From CAYVVD01 sp964454975 (GTDB taxonomy: Bacteria > Bacteroidota > Ignavibacteria > Kapaibacteriales > UBA2268): a DNA stretch of 64,000 nucleotides. Positions 9,288 to 18,492 of this stretch are shown here, piece by piece. Where the stretch lies: positions 6,937 through 70,936 of the forward strand of contig CAYVVD010000019.1 in the NCBI GenBank assembly GCA_964454975.1. Direction: 5' to 3'. Each line of letters opens with the position of its first letter. Position 1 is the first letter of the stretch. The notes beneath the pieces were generated by a model that was not told where the DNA came from, did no database searches, and saw only the letters and a list, made by a program, of their open reading frames with translations. Both the position numbers and the translations under genes were made by a program.

Positions 9288-9731
9288 TTAGTTGCCGGAT
9301 ATTTCAACCGTCTTGAGATACTTCTTCCAGCCTATCCAACCTGACTCCAAGGCCATTACATTATTATAGCCAAGTGCTTTTAGAATGCTATATCCATGAG
9401 CACTTCTCTTGCTTGTATGGCAATATAAAATTATCCTGTCAGATTTGTTTAATTCAGGAATTCTCGTCTCTAATTCCTCAGACAACCTGCCAAGTGGCAA
9501 GTGTACTGCACCTTTTATATGCCCCCGCGAATATTCCCATGTCTCCCGTACATCAATCAATCTAAAATCTGAAGAGTTTTTTTTTAATTCAGAGAATTTT
9601 TCATTACTGATGTATTTGACATTGCCCGGTTCGGCAGAAAGACATGCAAAGCCATGCAGTAGAATAAAAAAAGGTATAAATATACGGCTGCCGGCAAACA
9701 TGTCGGTTTTAAATCTATTATTTAATAACAT
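9288..9731 (-). CDS. Secreted rhodanese-domain protein
   Basis: A 147-residue protein: a short hydrophobic N-terminal segment (residues about 12-32, probably a signal peptide or anchor) followed by one rhodanese domain. The domain shows LIDVRETWEYSRGHIKGAVHLPL and the active-site loop beginning with Cys in ILYCHTSKRSAHG, then ALGYNNVMALESGWIGWKK. The catalytic Cys is kept, so sulfur transfer is possible, but a periplasmic rhodanese has no clear assigned substrate. It stands alone, 112 bp upstream of the M49 peptidase gene on the same strand. Confidence 0.85.
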   Translation of the reverse strand: MLLNNRFKTDMFAGSRIFIPFFILLHGFACLSAEPGNVKYISNEKFSELKKNSSDFRLIDVRETWEYSRGHIKGAVHLPLGRLSEELETRIPELNKSDRIILYCHTSKRSAHGYSILKALGYNNVMALESGWIGWKKYLKTVEISGN

Positions 9732-9846
9732 TCCTGACCTTTTGGAATTAAATACGTTTTTCCTAACGAAAAATAGCGGCTAAAATTTTAGCGGGCGAGC
9801 CATGTTTCTAAATTGTTCTAAATACTAAAAATACATATTAATTAAG

Positions 9847-9854
9847 TATATTTG
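9847..9854 (+). promoter_or_regulatory. Bacteroidota-type -7 element for lysC
   Basis: TATATTTG matches the TAnnTTTG -7 consensus of Bacteroidota and lies about 42 bp upstream of the lysC ATG. No clear TTTG -33 box is seen at the usual distance, so the call rests on the -7 element only. Confidence 0.4.
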
Positions 9855-9895
9855 CCGGCAATGAAATCCCTGTTTTATAAACCTGATTATAAATT

Positions 9896-11266
9896 ATGAT
9901 AGTAATGAAATTCGGCGGAACTTCCGTCAAAGATACCGAAGCATATAAGAGAGTAGCAGAAATTATACTGGCCGCAAAAGGAAAAAAACTGATTGTTGTA
10001 TCTGCAATCTCGGGAGTTACTAACCTGTTGACCGAGATAAACACATTCCTCGAAACAGGCAAACACGACATAGCAATGCAATCAGCATCCGAAATTGAGC
10101 TGAAGCACATTGAAATAGTTAGTGGATTAGACCTGGAAGATGAACTGGGCGATTATATTAAAGACAGGTTTAGAGAAGTTTACGACTTAATCAGGGCTAT
10201 CAGCTTCTTAGGTGAAATTACGGATAAATCCCGCGATATGATTCTGAGTTATGGCGAAATTATTTCATCAAAGATTCTTGCATCCTATCTGAATAAGAAA
10301 ACTGGTACAGAGCATATTGATTCACGGGAATTACTAAAAACAGACTCGAACTTCACAATGGCCGAGGTTGAATATGAAACTTCGAGCGAGTTGGTAAACG
10401 AACTTGTACCAACAGCTTTAAATAATGACGAAATTGTTGTATGCGGGGGTTTTATTGCCTCTGATGACAAAGGGAACACTACAACACTCGGGAGGGGTGG
10501 TTCTGACTATACCGCTGCTCTTTTTGCTTCAATGCTCGGCGCTGAACGACTTGAAATCTGGACCGATGTTGATGGTATAATGAGTTCAGACCCGCGAATT
10601 GTCAGCAACGCCAGACGTATCCTCAGGCTTTCTTATATAGAAGCAGCGGAGCTTGCATATTTTGGTGCTAAAGTCCTTCATCCAAAAACGATCTATCCTG
10701 CGATCAAAGCTAACATTCCTGTTTATATACGCAATTCCTTCAGGCCTGAAGTTTCGGGAACGGAAATATTGAATGATATTCCGGATACCAAAATCATCAA
10801 ATCCATTGCTTATCGAAAAGGTGTTACAGTTATTAACATCCACTCAAACAGGATGCTCGGTGCTTACGGTTTTCTGTTCAGGGTATTTGAAATATTCAGC
10901 AAGCACAGGACATCTGTAGATATTGTCACTACTTCAGAGGTAAGTATCTCACTAACAATCGATAATGACGAAAAGCTCGAAGATATTCTAGAGGATTTAG
11001 ATGAATTTGCAACTGCGATTGTAAGCTTTGATAAAGCTATAATTTCAGCAATTGGGGAAGGCATTAGGGACACAACGGGAATAGCAGCCCGCTTTTTTGG
11101 CGTTCTCGAAGGAATTAATGTCAAGATGGTGAGCATAGGAGCTTCGGAAGTCAATATAAGCATTGTTGTAGATGAAAGCGACCTTGAAGCTGCTGTTGAA
11201 ACACTGCACAACGAGTTTTTCAGGAAAATTGAAATGCCTGAAGTGTTCCAGGCAATTGAAAATTAG
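9896..11266 (+). CDS. lysC: Aspartate kinase
   Basis: Phosphorylates L-aspartate, the first step toward lysine, meso-diaminopimelate, threonine and methionine. At 456 residues it is a monofunctional aspartokinase with no homoserine dehydrogenase domain. The N-terminus has the signature MKFGGTSVKD, the middle has TTLGRGGSDYTAAL and WTDVDGIMSSDPR, and two ACT domains occupy about residues 305-456, so allosteric feedback by lysine or threonine is likely. It starts MIVMKFGG; an ATG three codons later is also possible. lysA follows 11 bp downstream, giving a compact lysine/DAP operon. Confidence 0.95.
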   Translation: MIVMKFGGTSVKDTEAYKRVAEIILAAKGKKLIVVSAISGVTNLLTEINTFLETGKHDIAMQSASEIELKHIEIVSGLDLEDELGDYIKDRFREVYDLIRAISFLGEITDKSRDMILSYGEIISSKILASYLNKKTGTEHIDSRELLKTDSNFTMAEVEYETSSELVNELVPTALNNDEIVVCGGFIASDDKGNTTTLGRGGSDYTAALFASMLGAERLEIWTDVDGIMSSDPRIVSNARRILRLSYIEAAELAYFGAKVLHPKTIYPAIKANIPVYIRNSFRPEVSGTEILNDIPDTKIIKSIAYRKGVTVINIHSNRMLGAYGFLFRVFEIFSKHRTSVDIVTTSEVSISLTIDNDEKLEDILEDLDEFATAIVSFDKAIISAIGEGIRDTTGIAARFFGVLEGINVKMVSIGASEVNISIVVDESDLEAAVETLHNEFFRKIEMPEVFQAIEN

Positions 11267-11277
11267 GCGGATTAATT

Positions 11278-12519
11278 ATGGAAATAATCGGAAACGTTGA
11301 TATAAAGCATCTTGCAGAGGAATTTGGGACACCTCTTTATGTCTATGACAAGCGTAAAATTGAAAATAATTATTTCAAGTTAAGAAATGCTTTTCACAAG
11401 TTTTACGAAAAGACACTTATACACTATTCCGTAAAGGCTAACAACAACCTGCACATTCTTAGAATATTCCGGGACCTCGGCGCCGGAGTGGACTGTTCAT
11501 CGCCTGTGGAGTTATTCCTGTCTAGAAAAGCAGGGTTCGTTAACCCAAGGATACTTTATACAGGTAATTACGAAAGCGTAGAAGACCTGAAGGCTTTGGC
11601 ATTCGAAGACATCCGGCTTAACCTTGATGATATTGAATCATTTAAAAGGCTTTCGAAAATAAACGTCCCCAATATGCTTTCGTTCAGGATTAATCCCGGG
11701 CTGGGCCGTGGAGGTCATGAGCATATAACAACGGGTGGTACTGAAGCAAAATTCGGCATACCGTATGAAAAGGCATACGAAGCCTATAAGCTGGCAAAAG
11801 ATAGTGGCGTAAAGCGATTTGGCATACACATGATGACAGGCTCGAACAATCTTGAACCATATTTCTTTGCCCAGATTGTTGACAAACTGCTGATAATTGC
11901 AGGAGAATTATTTTCGAAAATTGGTGAAAAACCTGTATATGTTGATATTGGTGGCGGGCTTGGCATACCATATTCTAGTGAAGAACCCGAGCTTAATGTA
12001 GAGAAAATGGCAGAACTGGTTGTTAATATTTTCAGGGAGCGTTGCGAAAAGAATGCTTTCGGCGAACCATACCTTATACTGGAACCAGGGCGTTATCTCG
12101 TAGGAAATGCAGGTAAACTTATATCAAAAGTAACGAGTATCAAAAAAAGCTATCGCAACTTTGTTGGTATTAACGCAGGCATGAACACGCTGCTGAGGCC
12201 TGCACTCTATGGCTCAAGGCACGAACTCTCGGTCTATGGCAGGGACAAAGGAACAAACACTTACAACATCTGCGGCCAGATATGCGAAAATGCAGATATT
12301 TTCCGGCGAAATGTACAATTGCCTGAAATGGAGGAGGGCGATATTTTGATTTTCCATGATGCCGGGGCTTATGGTTATGCAATGTCATCAAACTATAACG
12401 GCCGCCTGCGTCCTGCAGAAGTCCTTGTTGATGGTAATGAAGCAAAATTGATTAGGCGGAGGGAGACCATTGATGATATAATGGCAATGTTCATCGCTGA
12501 AAATGCTGAATCAGACTAA
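11278..12519 (+). CDS. lysA: Diaminopimelate decarboxylase
   Basis: Converts meso-diaminopimelate to L-lysine with PLP. The 413-residue protein has the fold-type III (alanine racemase-like barrel) motifs: HYSVKANNN around residue 50 with the PLP lysine, GGGLGIPY, EPGRYLVGNAG, and the C-terminal CENADIFRRN and GAYGYAMSSNYNGRLRPAEV region with the substrate-binding Cys and Tyr. It is the second gene of the lysC-lysA operon and converges with the next gene, overlapping its end by 9 bp. Confidence 0.95.
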   Translation: MEIIGNVDIKHLAEEFGTPLYVYDKRKIENNYFKLRNAFHKFYEKTLIHYSVKANNNLHILRIFRDLGAGVDCSSPVELFLSRKAGFVNPRILYTGNYESVEDLKALAFEDIRLNLDDIESFKRLSKINVPNMLSFRINPGLGRGGHEHITTGGTEAKFGIPYEKAYEAYKLAKDSGVKRFGIHMMTGSNNLEPYFFAQIVDKLLIIAGELFSKIGEKPVYVDIGGGLGIPYSSEEPELNVEKMAELVVNIFRERCEKNAFGEPYLILEPGRYLVGNAGKLISKVTSIKKSYRNFVGINAGMNTLLRPALYGSRHELSVYGRDKGTNTYNICGQICENADIFRRNVQLPEMEEGDILIFHDAGAYGYAMSSNYNGRLRPAEVLVDGNEAKLIRRRETIDDIMAMFIAENAESD

Positions 12520-13020
12520 GTGGTCGCAATGGTTACCATAGATAAACAAAATATTGGTATAAGCAACCCGGAGGTGGTCACCGGGTTCATGCACGTTTCT
12601 CAGTAAAAGCCCCTGGATGCCTAAATCCTCGAAATTACCCGAAGCAAAGGCCATCTTGCCCTCTTGCTTATAAAAGATGAATATCCTTTGCTTATAGTAC
12701 TTTTTTATTGAGCTCATCACTTTATCCTTATACATTTCCAACCTCAATTTCTCACCCATATTTAATACCAAGTGGTTATGCATTAGGTCGTGATTCTTCC
12801 GGTCGAGAACATGAAGCACCTTGTCGTTCTTATCGAGGTCAATGTTCAAAATATCTTTATATAATCCGGATATTTTCAATGACAAGCCTTTACTCGAAAT
12901 TCCGTTCAGAACACCGTCATGCAAGGCAGGCTTGCCTCCGATGCAGGAGATCACATAAATATTTTTCCCGATGTGCTTCCTAATAAGCTCAACAATATTT
13001 ACTGGTAAAAACATCTGCAC
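12511..13020 (-). CDS. Conserved-looking hypothetical cytoplasmic protein
   Basis: A 169-residue protein I do not recognise. It has no signal peptide or membrane segment. It is rich in Lys, His and hydrophobic residues and looks like a small alpha/beta or beta-barrel fold. Its first third (IGKNIYVISCIGGKPALHDGVLN) has the alternating pattern of a small beta-barrel. The start could be the listed ATG or the in-frame ATG two codons later. Its 3' end overlaps lysA by 9 bp head-on. Confidence 0.6.
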   Translation of the reverse strand: MQMFLPVNIVELIRKHIGKNIYVISCIGGKPALHDGVLNGISSKGLSLKISGLYKDILNIDLDKNDKVLHVLDRKNHDLMHNHLVLNMGEKLRLEMYKDKVMSSIKKYYKQRIFIFYKQEGKMAFASGNFEDLGIQGLLLRNVHEPGDHLRVAYTNILFIYGNHCDHLV

Positions 13021-13143
13021 CCATGATAAATTTCAATAGCTAATATATAAAATTTAATCCTTCAAAATCTGTCGCTTTAATTAGTTGTAACCAATTTGTT
13101 TGGCACACATATTGATTAATTAGTTTGAAAACGGAGCAATGGA

Positions 13144-13755
13144 ATGAAATATGCATTAACAACACTGCTTATTCTGCTGACTTTTGCGTCCTTTTTATCC
13201 GGCGAGGAAGAGGACAAGGTCAGGAACAGGCTGTCTGAAATATCCTTTAACAATACAAACCTGGTTGAAGGGCTTTTTTCCCTGAAAGATACCAGGCCTT
13301 TTTCAATTATTCAATTTGATAAAACCATTGAAATGTACGAACATGAGTGGATTAAGCCCGAAACTCTCTCATCCTCATTGAATGATTCGGAAAAGAATAC
13401 ACTCTTAGAAAAAATCAGCGAGTACCTAAAATCAATGGATACAACAAAAAGAGAACGAATATTGATTGAACTGTCCAACTGGTGCATTGTAGATAAACAA
13501 TTTGGTTTTATTACCGATGGCCTGAATATAAAAGAAAAAGACTTGCTGAGAGCTGTTCTTGTAACCGAACCTACTATGCGTGCTGTCAATAGCGCATCAA
13601 TGCTAAGCGGCAGCGACTTTAGCGATGCAAATGAGATACAGATTAGCGAAGCGCTTACAGAGGCTAAAAACGCAATTGCAACTATGATCCTCAGCAGACA
13701 ACTCAAGTATTATTCATCACTTTACAACAATTTATCAGAAATCACAGCGCAGTAA
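13144..13755 (+). CDS. Secreted hypothetical protein
   Basis: A 203-residue protein with a clear Sec signal peptide (MKYALTTLLILLTFASFLSG, cleavage before EEED). The mature part is mostly helical and charged, with no motif I recognise. A good Shine-Dalgarno (GGAG at 13134-13137) precedes the ATG by about 6 bp. A strong terminator follows at once, so it is probably a single-gene transcript. Confidence 0.7.
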   Translation: MKYALTTLLILLTFASFLSGEEEDKVRNRLSEISFNNTNLVEGLFSLKDTRPFSIIQFDKTIEMYEHEWIKPETLSSSLNDSEKNTLLEKISEYLKSMDTTKRERILIELSNWCIVDKQFGFITDGLNIKEKDLLRAVLVTEPTMRAVNSASMLSGSDFSDANEIQISEALTEAKNAIATMILSRQLKYYSSLYNNLSEITAQ

Positions 13756-13781
13756 GCTATATCCCCGTTCCCCCCAGAACC

Positions 13782-13818
13782 TAATGCCGCTTCCCCCGGG
13801 AGTGGCATTATTTTTTTT
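13782..13818 (+). terminator. Rho-independent terminator after the secreted hypothetical gene
   Basis: TAATGCC (13782-13788) pairs with GGCATTA (13804-13810), with further pairing inward to a GC-rich top, and eight T follow (13811-13818). It overlaps the last codons of the convergent pcrA gene. Confidence 0.8.
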
Positions 13819-16039
13819 GGAGTTTTGCAAACTGTAACATCAGGTTTTTCTTACCGATACCGTTAAAGTAAACTACAGCCTGGCGGTGGTTGCCCTCTCC
13901 TTTCAATCCTGTTATTTTACCTTCACCGAATTTTGAATGTTCTACTCTGTCGCCAACACTGAAATCAAAAACCTGTGGTTCCGTGGCTTTATTAGATTTC
14001 ATTGAGGATTTTTTATTTTCAAAAAACAAACCTTGAGGGTGGGTTATCCTGTTGACCTTTGGTTCAGGCGGGAAACCGGCTTTAGTTTCTAAGTATTTTT
14101 TTTCAATTTCAGATAAAAATTTCGATGGTGATTGATATGACATCTCTCCGAAACGGGCACGTTTGACTGCATAAGTAAGGAACAGCTTCTGTTCGGCACG
14201 GGTCAAGCCAACGTACATAAGCCTGCGCTCTTCTTCTTCCTCGTCCGGATGGCTGTCTGCCCGGTTCAGAGGGAAAAGCCCCTGTTCAAGGCCTCCGATT
14301 ATCACAACCGGAAATTCGAGCCCCTTTGCAGCATGAAGTGTCATTAATGTAACTTTATCACCCCACAGGTTTGTCTCATCAATATCCGAGACTAGCGCTA
14401 TCTGCTGCATGTAATCTTCAAGGCCGGCATCCTTATTTTCCCGGAAATAGCGTGAAATATCCGAAAGCAATTGCTGGATATTGTTCCAGCGATCAAGAGC
14501 ATCGTTAGTGCCTATTTCGCGGAACATCTGTAATAGCCCGGTTTCTTCAATGTATTCAATTGCTGTATGCGCCGGATTCCCTTCAGTCAGACTTTCCCTG
14601 TGTTTCAAAACCATGCCGGTGAAATCAACTGCTGAGTTTATTGCCTTTTTTTGTAACGACTCAATTTCCTGCGCGTTCTTAAATGCCTCGAAAAGTGATA
14701 TCCCTTGTTTTATTGCATACCTCTCAAAATGCATAAGCGATGTCTTGCCAATACCACGCGGTGGTTCATTCAACACACGTTTGAGTGATTCTGAATCCTG
14801 CGGATTTAGTAATAACCGGATGTAAGCCATAGTATCTTTGATTTCCTTGCGCTTGTAAAAAGATATTCCGCCGACAATTGTGTACGGAATATTCAGCATA
14901 CGCATGGAGTTTTCAATAGCAAGGGATTGGGCATTTGTCCGGTAAAGCACAGCAAAATCGCCGTAATTATATTCGTTCTGCTTTTCATCCTTTATTATCT
15001 GGGTGATTTTTAGCGCTTCTTCGCGGTCGTCATCAAGTGCAAACAGCTTTATTTTATCGCCATCCGGATTATCTGTCCAGAGTGTTTTCGGGATTTGCTT
15101 ATTATTCTTTTTAATAACAGAATCCGCAGCACCGAGGATTACTTTTGTAGAGCGGTAATTCTGTTCGAGGCGAATCAATTTCGCGTAAGGGTACTGCTTC
15201 TGGAAATCGAGAATATTGCTAATTTCTGCCCCTCGCCAGCGGTAGATGCTCTGCGCATCATCCCCTACAACGCAAATATTCTGATGTGCTTTGGCAAGCA
15301 GGTTAACAGCAATAAACTGCGCCCTATTCGTATCCTGGTACTCATCAACCAGAATATATTTAAATTTTTCCTGGTACTTCCGTAGGATTTCTTTCGATGA
15401 TTCAAGCAGCTTAATCATATTAACAAGCAGGTCATCAAAATCCATAGCATTGTTTTTCTTCAGTGCATCTTCGTATTCATGATATACAAGGACTGTCTGC
15501 TTTTCAATAACATTATCGGCCTTGTCTTCATATTGTGCAGGGCTTATCATTTTGTTCTTTGCCCAGGATATTCTCGAACGCATCCCCTGCGGTGGATACT
15601 GTTTCATATCAAGAGCAAGAGTTTTCATTGCTGCTTTTATAACCGAGAGAGAATCATCTGTATCATAAATCGAAAACGAGTTTGTATATCCGATTGTTTC
15701 GGCTTCATGGCGTAGAATGCGGGCAAAAATGGAGTGGAATGTACCGGCCCAGACACCAGATGCACCTTCTCCACCAAGTATTCCGCTGATTCTTTCTGAC
15801 ATCTCGCGAGCAGCTTTGTTTGTAAATGTTAGCGCAAGAATATTCCAGGGTTTTACCCCTTGTTCAATTAGGTATGCTACGCGGTGTGTAAGCACCCGGG
15901 TTTTACCGCTGCCGGCACCTGCAATCACGAGCAGAGGCCCGTTTAGTGTTTGAACTGCCTCCGACTGGTTTGGATTCAGACCTTTAAGGATATCAAGTTT
16001 TATTGAAGCGGTATTGTTCTTTACGAGTTTTAAAGACAT
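13808..16039 (-). CDS. pcrA: ATP-dependent DNA helicase, UvrD/PcrA type
   Basis: A 743-residue SF1A 3'-5' helicase for repair and replication-fork upkeep. Motifs in order: the Q motif in LNPNQSEAV (residue 21 on), Walker A AGAGSGKT (about 38), VDEYQDTNRAQ (motif II), GDDAQSIYRWRGAEI (motif III), LEQNYRST (IV), LMTLHAAKGLEFPVV (V) and VGLTRAEQKL (VI). The C-terminus ends in the PcrA-type small domain (VGDRVEHSKFGEGKI), which favours PcrA/UvrD over Rep. It lies 82 bp downstream of flbD on the same strand. Confidence 0.95.
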   Translation of the reverse strand: MSLKLVKNNTASIKLDILKGLNPNQSEAVQTLNGPLLVIAGAGSGKTRVLTHRVAYLIEQGVKPWNILALTFTNKAAREMSERISGILGGEGASGVWAGTFHSIFARILRHEAETIGYTNSFSIYDTDDSLSVIKAAMKTLALDMKQYPPQGMRSRISWAKNKMISPAQYEDKADNVIEKQTVLVYHEYEDALKKNNAMDFDDLLVNMIKLLESSKEILRKYQEKFKYILVDEYQDTNRAQFIAVNLLAKAHQNICVVGDDAQSIYRWRGAEISNILDFQKQYPYAKLIRLEQNYRSTKVILGAADSVIKKNNKQIPKTLWTDNPDGDKIKLFALDDDREEALKITQIIKDEKQNEYNYGDFAVLYRTNAQSLAIENSMRMLNIPYTIVGGISFYKRKEIKDTMAYIRLLLNPQDSESLKRVLNEPPRGIGKTSLMHFERYAIKQGISLFEAFKNAQEIESLQKKAINSAVDFTGMVLKHRESLTEGNPAHTAIEYIEETGLLQMFREIGTNDALDRWNNIQQLLSDISRYFRENKDAGLEDYMQQIALVSDIDETNLWGDKVTLMTLHAAKGLEFPVVIIGGLEQGLFPLNRADSHPDEEEEERRLMYVGLTRAEQKLFLTYAVKRARFGEMSYQSPSKFLSEIEKKYLETKAGFPPEPKVNRITHPQGLFFENKKSSMKSNKATEPQVFDFSVGDRVEHSKFGEGKITGLKGEGNHRQAVVYFNGIGKKNLMLQFAKLQKK

Positions 16040-16121
16040 AAATAAAAATGTACTTATTCAATAATCAGTTTAGCAGAATTTTAAATATGAAGATTATTGG
16101 AATTAAGGCAAAGCATTACTT

Positions 16122-16340
16122 TTACACATCATTTTCTGCCTGACTTTCTTTTATGTCCCCCGGAATGCAATTCCTTTTAAATTCCGTCACAAGGGAAATT
16201 ATTTCTTCAAATCTCTCCTTAACGCGGATTTTCCTTCCGGAAACCATTGAGATAATTGAATCATGAGATTCATCAATATATTCAATTTCGTCGCAATTTA
16301 AAGTAATCCTGTTGCCGTCAAGCCTTGTAAGAATTATCAT
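16122..16340 (-). CDS. flbD: FlbD-family flagellar protein
   Basis: A 72-residue protein matching the small FlbD family found in flagellar operons: it begins MIILTRLDGNRITLNCDEIE, then VSGRKIRVKERFEEII and VTEFKR. Its role in flagellar assembly is poorly understood. This is not the Caulobacter transcription regulator of the same name. Its ATG overlaps the stop codon of the shortened clpB upstream (ATGA), implying translational coupling. It lies well away from the fliLMNO cluster at 31-33 kb. Confidence 0.82.
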   Translation of the reverse strand: MIILTRLDGNRITLNCDEIEYIDESHDSIISMVSGRKIRVKERFEEIISLVTEFKRNCIPGDIKESQAENDV

Positions 16341-17647
16341 TGATTTTGCTCCCTGAGCAATGCTTGTTTCTCAATCTCGAGCTGTCTGATTATGCGTTCG
16401 ATTTTATCAATTTCTTCAGGCATGGAATCAATTTCAATCCTTAATTTGCTCGCAGCTTCATCAACGAGGTCAATAGCCTTGTCGGGCAGGTACCTGTCTG
16501 TAATATACCGGTTTGAAAGCCGGGCAGCAGCTACAATAGCAGCATCTGTAATCCTTACACCGTGATGAACCTCATAGCGTTCCTTCAGGCCCCTAAGGAT
16601 TGCAATTGTATCATCAATCGTTGGTTCATTTATAGTCACTTTCTGAAATCGGCGCTCAAGCGCGGCATCCTTTTCAATATGTTTCTGATATTCATCAAGG
16701 GTTGTGGCTCCTATGCAGCGCAAATCACCCCGGGCAAGAGCAGGTTTCAAAATGTTTGCGGCATCCATGCTGCCCGAAACAGCTCCTGCACCAATAAGTG
16801 TATGAATTTCATCAATAAAAAGAATGATTTCCCCATTTGATTCTGTTACTTCTTTGATGACTGCCTTCAGCCTTTCCTCGAACTGCCCCCTGAAACTTGT
16901 TCCGGCAACAAGCGCCCCGAGGTCCAGTGTTACGATTGTTTTTGTAAGCAGCATATCGGGGACATCACCGCTTACTATTCTCTGGGCAATTCCTTCTACA
17001 ATGGCTGTCTTGCCGACACCAGGATTTCCAATTAGTATGGGATTGTTTTTTGTTCTGCGTGAAAGCACCTGAAGAACTCGCCGGATTTCATCCTGCCTGC
17101 CAATTACGGGGTCAATCTTGCCTTTGCGTGCTTCATCATTAAGAATCCTTCCGTAGCGCTTTAATGCATTGTATTTATCTTCAGGGTTGTTATCAGTCAC
17201 TCGTTGGTTACCTCGAATATCCTTCAATACAGCTAAAATACTTTGCTTGTTTATACCGTTATCTTTCAGTAACCTGCCAACAGAAGACCCTTCTTCAGAC
17301 AGCGCAATCAAAAGATGTTCCTGGCTTGCGTACTCGTCCTTGAGATTCTCTGCTTCCGAGATAGCTTTTTCAAGTACTCTTGCCAAGGCCGGAGAAGCGT
17401 AATTATTTGATAAAGAAGCTCCGGCAACTTTGGGCAGCTTTTCCATCAACTCATTAGCTTTAATCTTAATTGTGTTGATATTAGCTCCCAGTTTTCTGAG
17501 CATATCTGTTATTATTCCACCCGCATCCTGGATAAGCGCTGCGAGCAGGTGTTCCGGCTCAATAGCCTGGTTGTTGTAACTGCCTGCTATCTCATCCGCT
17601 GTTTGGATAGCTTCCTGGGACTTTAATGTGAATTTCTTGAAGTTCAT
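16337..17647 (-). CDS. clpB: ClpB-like disaggregase lacking second ATPase domain
   Basis: A 436-residue protein reading as the first half of ClpB. Two Clp_N repeats occupy about residues 1-150 (FTLKSQEAIQTADEIA, IEPEHLLAAL), followed by the first AAA+ module with Walker A GNPGVGKTAIVEGIAQ near 204, Walker B LFIDEIHTLIGAG, and an arginine-finger region ALERRFQKV. It stops early in the coiled-coil M domain (IERIIRQLEIEKQALLREQNQ), whereas full ClpB is about 860 residues. No second half is found elsewhere in the window. The start MNFKKFTLKSQ is chosen over a longer reading from 17671. A single-ring protein, a degraded copy or an assembly join are all possible. Confidence 0.8.
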   Translation of the reverse strand: MNFKKFTLKSQEAIQTADEIAGSYNNQAIEPEHLLAALIQDAGGIITDMLRKLGANINTIKIKANELMEKLPKVAGASLSNNYASPALARVLEKAISEAENLKDEYASQEHLLIALSEEGSSVGRLLKDNGINKQSILAVLKDIRGNQRVTDNNPEDKYNALKRYGRILNDEARKGKIDPVIGRQDEIRRVLQVLSRRTKNNPILIGNPGVGKTAIVEGIAQRIVSGDVPDMLLTKTIVTLDLGALVAGTSFRGQFEERLKAVIKEVTESNGEIILFIDEIHTLIGAGAVSGSMDAANILKPALARGDLRCIGATTLDEYQKHIEKDAALERRFQKVTINEPTIDDTIAILRGLKERYEVHHGVRITDAAIVAAARLSNRYITDRYLPDKAIDLVDEAASKLRIEIDSMPEEIDKIERIIRQLEIEKQALLREQNQ

Positions 17648-17743
17648 AATAATCAAAGTTTTTATTATCAACTCTGACAGGTTGAAAACATGTTAGAGTT
17701 ATAGAAATGACGTACAAAAGCCTCAATTCTTAAGCTAAATTAT

Positions 17744-17751
17744 TATATTTG
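17744..17751 (+). promoter_or_regulatory. Bacteroidota-type -7 element
   Basis: TATATTTG, matching TAnnTTTG, lies 24 bp upstream of the ATG of the barrel-like protein. No good -33 box is seen. Confidence 0.4.
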
Positions 17752-17775
17752 CCTAAACAACGCAAAGAGGAACAT

Positions 17776-18372
17776 ATGAATTATTTCAGCCAGTTTATTA
17801 TTCTTTTTCTTTTTCTCGTTTTTTCCTCGTCGGTAATATCAATGGACAGTGTATTCATGCAGGATGGCGTTGGCGAAGATATTGCATACGAAGAGGGAGG
17901 ATTTATTATACCGGAGAACACAATTCTTGCCGGCATTGGTTATGGTGGTGCTGGGCTTTGTTTCAATGCCGGTTACAGGTACACAAATTACAGCCTCCAG
18001 CTTGGTTTATCAGGCATTGCCAATGATATACCTAATTACACACTGAGGGACAGGATTAATGCCAACAAGGATCCTTACACAGACAAACAAAATCATGAGG
18101 CTTTGATATTAAGCCTTGATGGTGGCTATCATTATAATATTGACAAGTTTACATTATTTGGAAATCTTGGTTATTTCTGGCAAACAGACACAGTTCTTGC
18201 AAGAAGAACTGACGGCGTTGACGACAATCTGCACTTACTTGGTACAGAAACAGAAAGTGGTGTTTGCTTTGGGTTAGGCGCATATTACTATATCAGCGAT
18301 ATGGTTGACCTCGGACTTGGTTTCCATTCAAAGCACGGTGTCTATGCTACAGCAGCAATTATTATCGAATAA
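17776..18372 (+). CDS. Outer-membrane beta-barrel-like protein
   Basis: A 198-residue protein with a signal peptide (MNYFSQFIILFLFLVFSSSVIS). The mature part alternates glycine and aromatic residues in short beta strands (ILAGIGYGGAGLCFNAGYRY, ALILSLDGGYHYNI, LFGNLGYFW, FGLGAYYYI, LGLGFHSKHGVY), typical of a small eight-stranded outer-membrane barrel. The start at 17776 is preferred because AGAGG precedes it; a reading from 17749 adds nine polar residues. Function unknown. Confidence 0.7.
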   Translation: MNYFSQFIILFLFLVFSSSVISMDSVFMQDGVGEDIAYEEGGFIIPENTILAGIGYGGAGLCFNAGYRYTNYSLQLGLSGIANDIPNYTLRDRINANKDPYTDKQNHEALILSLDGGYHYNIDKFTLFGNLGYFWQTDTVLARRTDGVDDNLHLLGTETESGVCFGLGAYYYISDMVDLGLGFHSKHGVYATAAIIIE

Positions 18373-18492
18373 GCTGAACATAATAGAGAAAAAATCGTAA
18401 TTGCATTAAAAGATGTTTAGAATAAAAATCCGGAGAAAGCTTAATATATTGCAACTTGTTACCTCTTAAATTCATTATTGAACGGAGATTTA

